Below are positions 27,214 to 29,278 of a stretch of DNA of 29,278 nt, piece by piece; the stretch's first letter is position 1; each line of letters begins with the position of its first letter. The notes beneath the pieces were generated by a model. That model saw nothing but the letters and a program-made list of their open reading frames with translations, had not been told where the DNA came from and ran no database searches. The stretch spans positions 1 to 29,278 of the IMG/VR virus record IMGVR_UViG_3300009034_000171. One strand, written 5' to 3'. The DNA comes from a virus. The position numbers were made by a program, and so were the translations under genes.

Positions 27214-27540
27214 TCAGAATGGTATATCGTCCTCTTTCTCTTCCTCCGTTTCCTCCTTCCTATATTCTATTTGCGCTGCTATCTTCTGACGCCAATAGTC
27301 CAAAATCTGATCATAGAAGTCCAGTGGCTCTCCAATCTGCTCCTCAAGCTCAGATACAGCCTTGTCACGCGCAGCCTCCTTTTCGTCTGGACTTCTATAA
27401 TCTCCCTCATATATCTTATCAATCATCGCCTGTCTGCTGATGTACTGAGATCGCAGCTTCTCAACTTGATCCATCAGCAAACAATGACCTATCAATGAAA
27501 GGGCCTCGTTAATATCTGCCAAAATCGCATCAGACGCCAT
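27214..27540 (-). CDS. helical protein with SSB-like C-terminal tail
   Basis: 108 residues. The body is helical (DAILADINEALSLIGHCLLM, AARDKAVSELEEQIGEPLDF, DQILDYWRQKIAAQIEYRKE), not the OB-fold of SSB. The tail is acidic and ends KEDDIPF exactly at the C-terminus, the same tip that bacterial SSB proteins use to bind RecO, RecQ, PriA, ExoI and others. GAGGAGG precedes the ATG. It may compete with or replace the SSB tail for host repair proteins; this is inferred from the tail alone. Confidence 0.62.
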   Translation of the reverse strand: MASDAILADINEALSLIGHCLLMDQVEKLRSQYISRQAMIDKIYEGDYRSPDEKEAARDKAVSELEEQIGEPLDFYDQILDYWRQKIAAQIEYRKEETEEEKEDDIPF

Positions 27541-27561
27541 GTTTATGCCTCCTCTCGATTA

Positions 27562-28338
27562 TCAGATTCCTCCTTCTATTTCCCCTCTAGTCTTAGACAG
27601 AATTCTCAGTATCTCTTGCCCTCTGCTGGAACTAAGCCAATAAAATCCCTCCTTCTCATATGCTGGATATTGATTCCAGTTTGTGCCAAGTAGGAACGTC
27701 CATTGCTGCTGTGTTTCTGGTTCGCGAATGAGCCAGAATCTCTTGCCAACAATCTGCTCAATCCCTGCTTTCAAATCGAACTCCACAGGAATATGTGTTG
27801 TAGGACTCCTACGCGCTCGCTTCAATGCCGTAGCTGAAAGGCTGATTAGAAAGTCCACCTTTGCATACTGTGGATACTCGCTGATTGTCCGCAACAAAAA
27901 GAATGGTGGAAGCGATCCAGATGGATCGGTGTAAAGGAGACCAAACTTAGCCTTCGCGCCGCGTAGGTCTATCGGCATAACCTTTCTATGGTCTCCCTGC
28001 ATTACAGAGATGTCTCCCTGATTGAGATATGGTTTGACTTGCTCAAGCAACTTCACAGTATTCTTTCTATTCCTCTCCATTAGATATGCTTTGTATTGAA
28101 TCCGAAAACTAAGGCACTCTTGCAGAAAGATAATCGGACTACCTGTGATTATCTCCCCATTCTGCCCAGCATAGATCCCAGGCCCTGCATTGAGATCGAA
28201 GTAATAGAAAGACGGATCTGCCCACTTTTTTCTACGTAGAATACTCTGGACAATCCCTAACTGCATATGAATCAGTTTCCTGAAAAAATCTTGCTTCCCT
28301 ATTGTGTAATCTGAAATTCCAACTCCTCTAGCCTTCAT
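27562..28338 (-). CDS. tcmP: three-Cys-motif partner protein TcmP
   Basis: 258 residues. FYYFDLNAGPGIYAGQNGEI and TGSPIIFLQECL (about 44-76), then LLYTDPSGSLPPFF, are hallmarks of TcmP proteins. They have a methyltransferase-like Rossmann start (D-x-x-A-G-x-G) and occur next to three-Cys-motif Gp37/Gp68 proteins. The biochemical reaction is not known. Its ATG overlaps the stop of the methylase-like gene, and the Gp37/Gp68 gene lies one gene further upstream, so the known pair is present with a methylase half between. The length is somewhat short for the family; the C-terminal helical half may be reduced. Confidence 0.8.
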   Translation of the reverse strand: MKARGVGISDYTIGKQDFFRKLIHMQLGIVQSILRRKKWADPSFYYFDLNAGPGIYAGQNGEIITGSPIIFLQECLSFRIQYKAYLMERNRKNTVKLLEQVKPYLNQGDISVMQGDHRKVMPIDLRGAKAKFGLLYTDPSGSLPPFFLLRTISEYPQYAKVDFLISLSATALKRARRSPTTHIPVEFDLKAGIEQIVGKRFWLIREPETQQQWTFLLGTNWNQYPAYEKEGFYWLSSSRGQEILRILSKTRGEIEGGI

Positions 28339-28907
28339 AGTTTCTCTGCCTCCTTTGTAAAAGCAAACTCCATCTGTTGCCTATGTTGCTCTCCACTTTC
28401 TGTCAAGATGTGATCGCCCGTCTTGGAGCAATCCAATGGCAATATTTCTTGATGGTAAAACAGGATGTATTCTGCCATCTGTTGATAGTTTCTGAGTCCA
28501 TTTAGTTCAACATATCCGTCCAAATAGCCTTCGTTCCCTACGCCATTGTATGGTTTATTCCATACCAAAAACTGCTTGAAGATGAATAAAGTATTTTCCT
28601 CTATCCATTTATCAAGCCTACTCATGAGCGGCCAATCGTTGTGAAAGAAGTAATAACTCCCATTATTTTCTAATACCCGTTCCGCTTCCTTTATCCAAAA
28701 ACCTGACCATTCAAGGTAGTTGTCTATCTTGTCCCATTCTGCCTTGCCAATGTTATATGGAGGATCGTTGACAAGTAGATTTATATTCTTGTCGGGCATA
28801 GCCTGCATAACCTCCAAGCAATCCCCACAAAATAGCAGACCGTCCTGCTCCTCGTAGTAGAGGTATTTCTCCAATCCTTGCTTATAATCGGCAGGCCATT
28901 CCATCAC
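28335..28907 (-). CDS. DPPY-type DNA methylase lacking the C-terminal SAM motif
   Basis: 190 residues. LLFCGDCLEVMQAMPDKNIN, LLVNDPPYNIGKAEWDKI and RVLENNGSYYFFHNDW are the N-terminal half of a beta-class adenine/cytosine-N4 methylase (catalytic DPPY near residue 49). The expected C-terminal DPF-G-GTT motif for SAM binding is missing; the protein ends after QQMEFAFTKEAEKL. It may be a degenerate fragment, or borrow a SAM pocket from the adjacent TcmP, whose N-terminus looks methyltransferase-like. GTG start overlaps the Gp37/Gp68 stop (GTGA), with GGAGG upstream. Confidence 0.75.
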   Translation of the reverse strand: MMEWPADYKQGLEKYLYYEEQDGLLFCGDCLEVMQAMPDKNINLLVNDPPYNIGKAEWDKIDNYLEWSGFWIKEAERVLENNGSYYFFHNDWPLMSRLDKWIEENTLFIFKQFLVWNKPYNGVGNEGYLDGYVELNGLRNYQQMAEYILFYHQEILPLDCSKTGDHILTESGEQHRQQMEFAFTKEAEKL

Positions 28908-29278
28908 TCTGGATATTCCTCCGGGACTGATTTCAAGTTCGGTTTGAAATATAGAGCACAGTTAGCTTTTCTGGCTTCCATCTGTATCTCCTCAACCCAA
29001 TCAAATGGCGGATGGAATTCTGGCATGTTACTATTTCTGCTCCGACCGCCAACAACCACCCACCTGACCCAATGCAACGCTGGAAGCGGTTTCCCGTTAA
29101 GACCGATCAAATGCAGTTGCTTTACCTTCGCGCTACTGAGCTTGAATGAAATCCGCGATTGAAGCGGCTCAAAAGAGATGAAGGTTATGTTCCCTGATCC
29201 TCTCAATTCTCCAAAGGCTTTGAGAGCAGGAATGAGAGCCGCCTGCTCATGCACAGTGACACCAATCCAAAGGTTTGG
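28904..29278 (-). CDS. Gp37/Gp68 (DUF5131) three-Cys-motif protein, cut by window end
   Basis: Only the C-terminal 124 residues are inside the window; the frame stays open to the last base (PNLWIGVTVHEQ). Recognisable DUF5131 features: LWIGVTVHEQ, NITFISFEPLQSRI, a WVRWVVVGGRSRN strand-loop and the end WVEEIQMEARKANCALYFKP. The N-terminal three-Cys cluster, radical-SAM-like in this family, would lie beyond the edge. Known partner of TcmP, seen just downstream. In other members SF-EP and VGG-S are highly conserved and they persist here. Function of the pair is unknown. Confidence 0.8.
   Translation of the reverse strand, partial: PNLWIGVTVHEQAALIPALKAFGELRGSGNITFISFEPLQSRISFKLSSAKVKQLHLIGLNGKPLPALHWVRWVVVGGRSRNSNMPEFHPPFDWVEEIQMEARKANCALYFKPNLKSVPEEYPE

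Overview
The window looks like part of a tailed-phage (or prophage) genome from a Gram-positive, probably Bacillota-type host. The evidence is: a terminase small/large subunit pair; dozens of short, tightly packed genes with ATGA-type overlaps; strong GGAGG ribosome binding sites almost everywhere; and several near-consensus sigma-A promoters (TTGACA, 17 bp, TATAAT). Base composition is moderately AT-rich. I see no integrase, rRNA or CRISPR array and no complete canonical tRNA, so I cannot name the host or decide between a lytic and a temperate lifestyle.

Layout. From about 20.3 kb down to position 36 nearly everything is on the minus strand. Read in the direction of transcription, the order is: a short HNH gene and many small unknown genes (20.3-16.2 kb); a promoter feeding a Rad52-type annealing protein, an HD-domain protein and a sigma-like factor (16.1-12.5 kb); a second promoter feeding small genes, a DUF3560 protein, a zinc protein, a curlin-repeat protein and a tandem-HTH protein (12.4-8.9 kb); an ArdC-type antirestriction protein and small genes (8.8-6.0 kb); a candidate small RNA (6.0-5.9 kb); then a late-looking operon (5.86-0.04 kb) with a QueD/PTPS-like protein, a ParB-like protein, three tandem Mom-type DNA-modification proteins, a tRNA-like element, TerS, TerL, a small membrane-anchored protein and a 3D-domain cell-wall protein.

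At 20.3-20.67 kb is a non-coding divergent control region with two sigma-A promoters, inverted repeats and phased A-tracts. From it a short plus-strand operon (20.67-22.44 kb) encodes an HTH protein, a coiled-coil protein, an HNH nuclease, a 35-residue membrane peptide and a macro-domain-like protein. It collides with a second minus-strand block entering from the right edge (29.28-22.41 kb). That block has a Gp37/Gp68 (DUF5131) protein cut by the window end, a DPPY-type methylase half, TcmP, a protein ending in an SSB-like tail, a DUF488-like protein, a second DNA methylase and many small zinc-ribbon proteins.

How the genes may work together. The strongest theme is DNA protection: three Mom paralogues transcribed directly ahead of the packaging genes, two DPPY methylase genes, an ArdC antirestriction protein and possibly a deazapurine/pterin-related enzyme. 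The best candidates for something undescribed are the triple-mom/ParB/QueD-like packaging operon, the tRNA-like element at the mom-terS junction, the anti-Shine-Dalgarno hairpin RNA upstream of this operon, the phage-encoded curlin-repeat protein, and a shared upstream box at three promoters.
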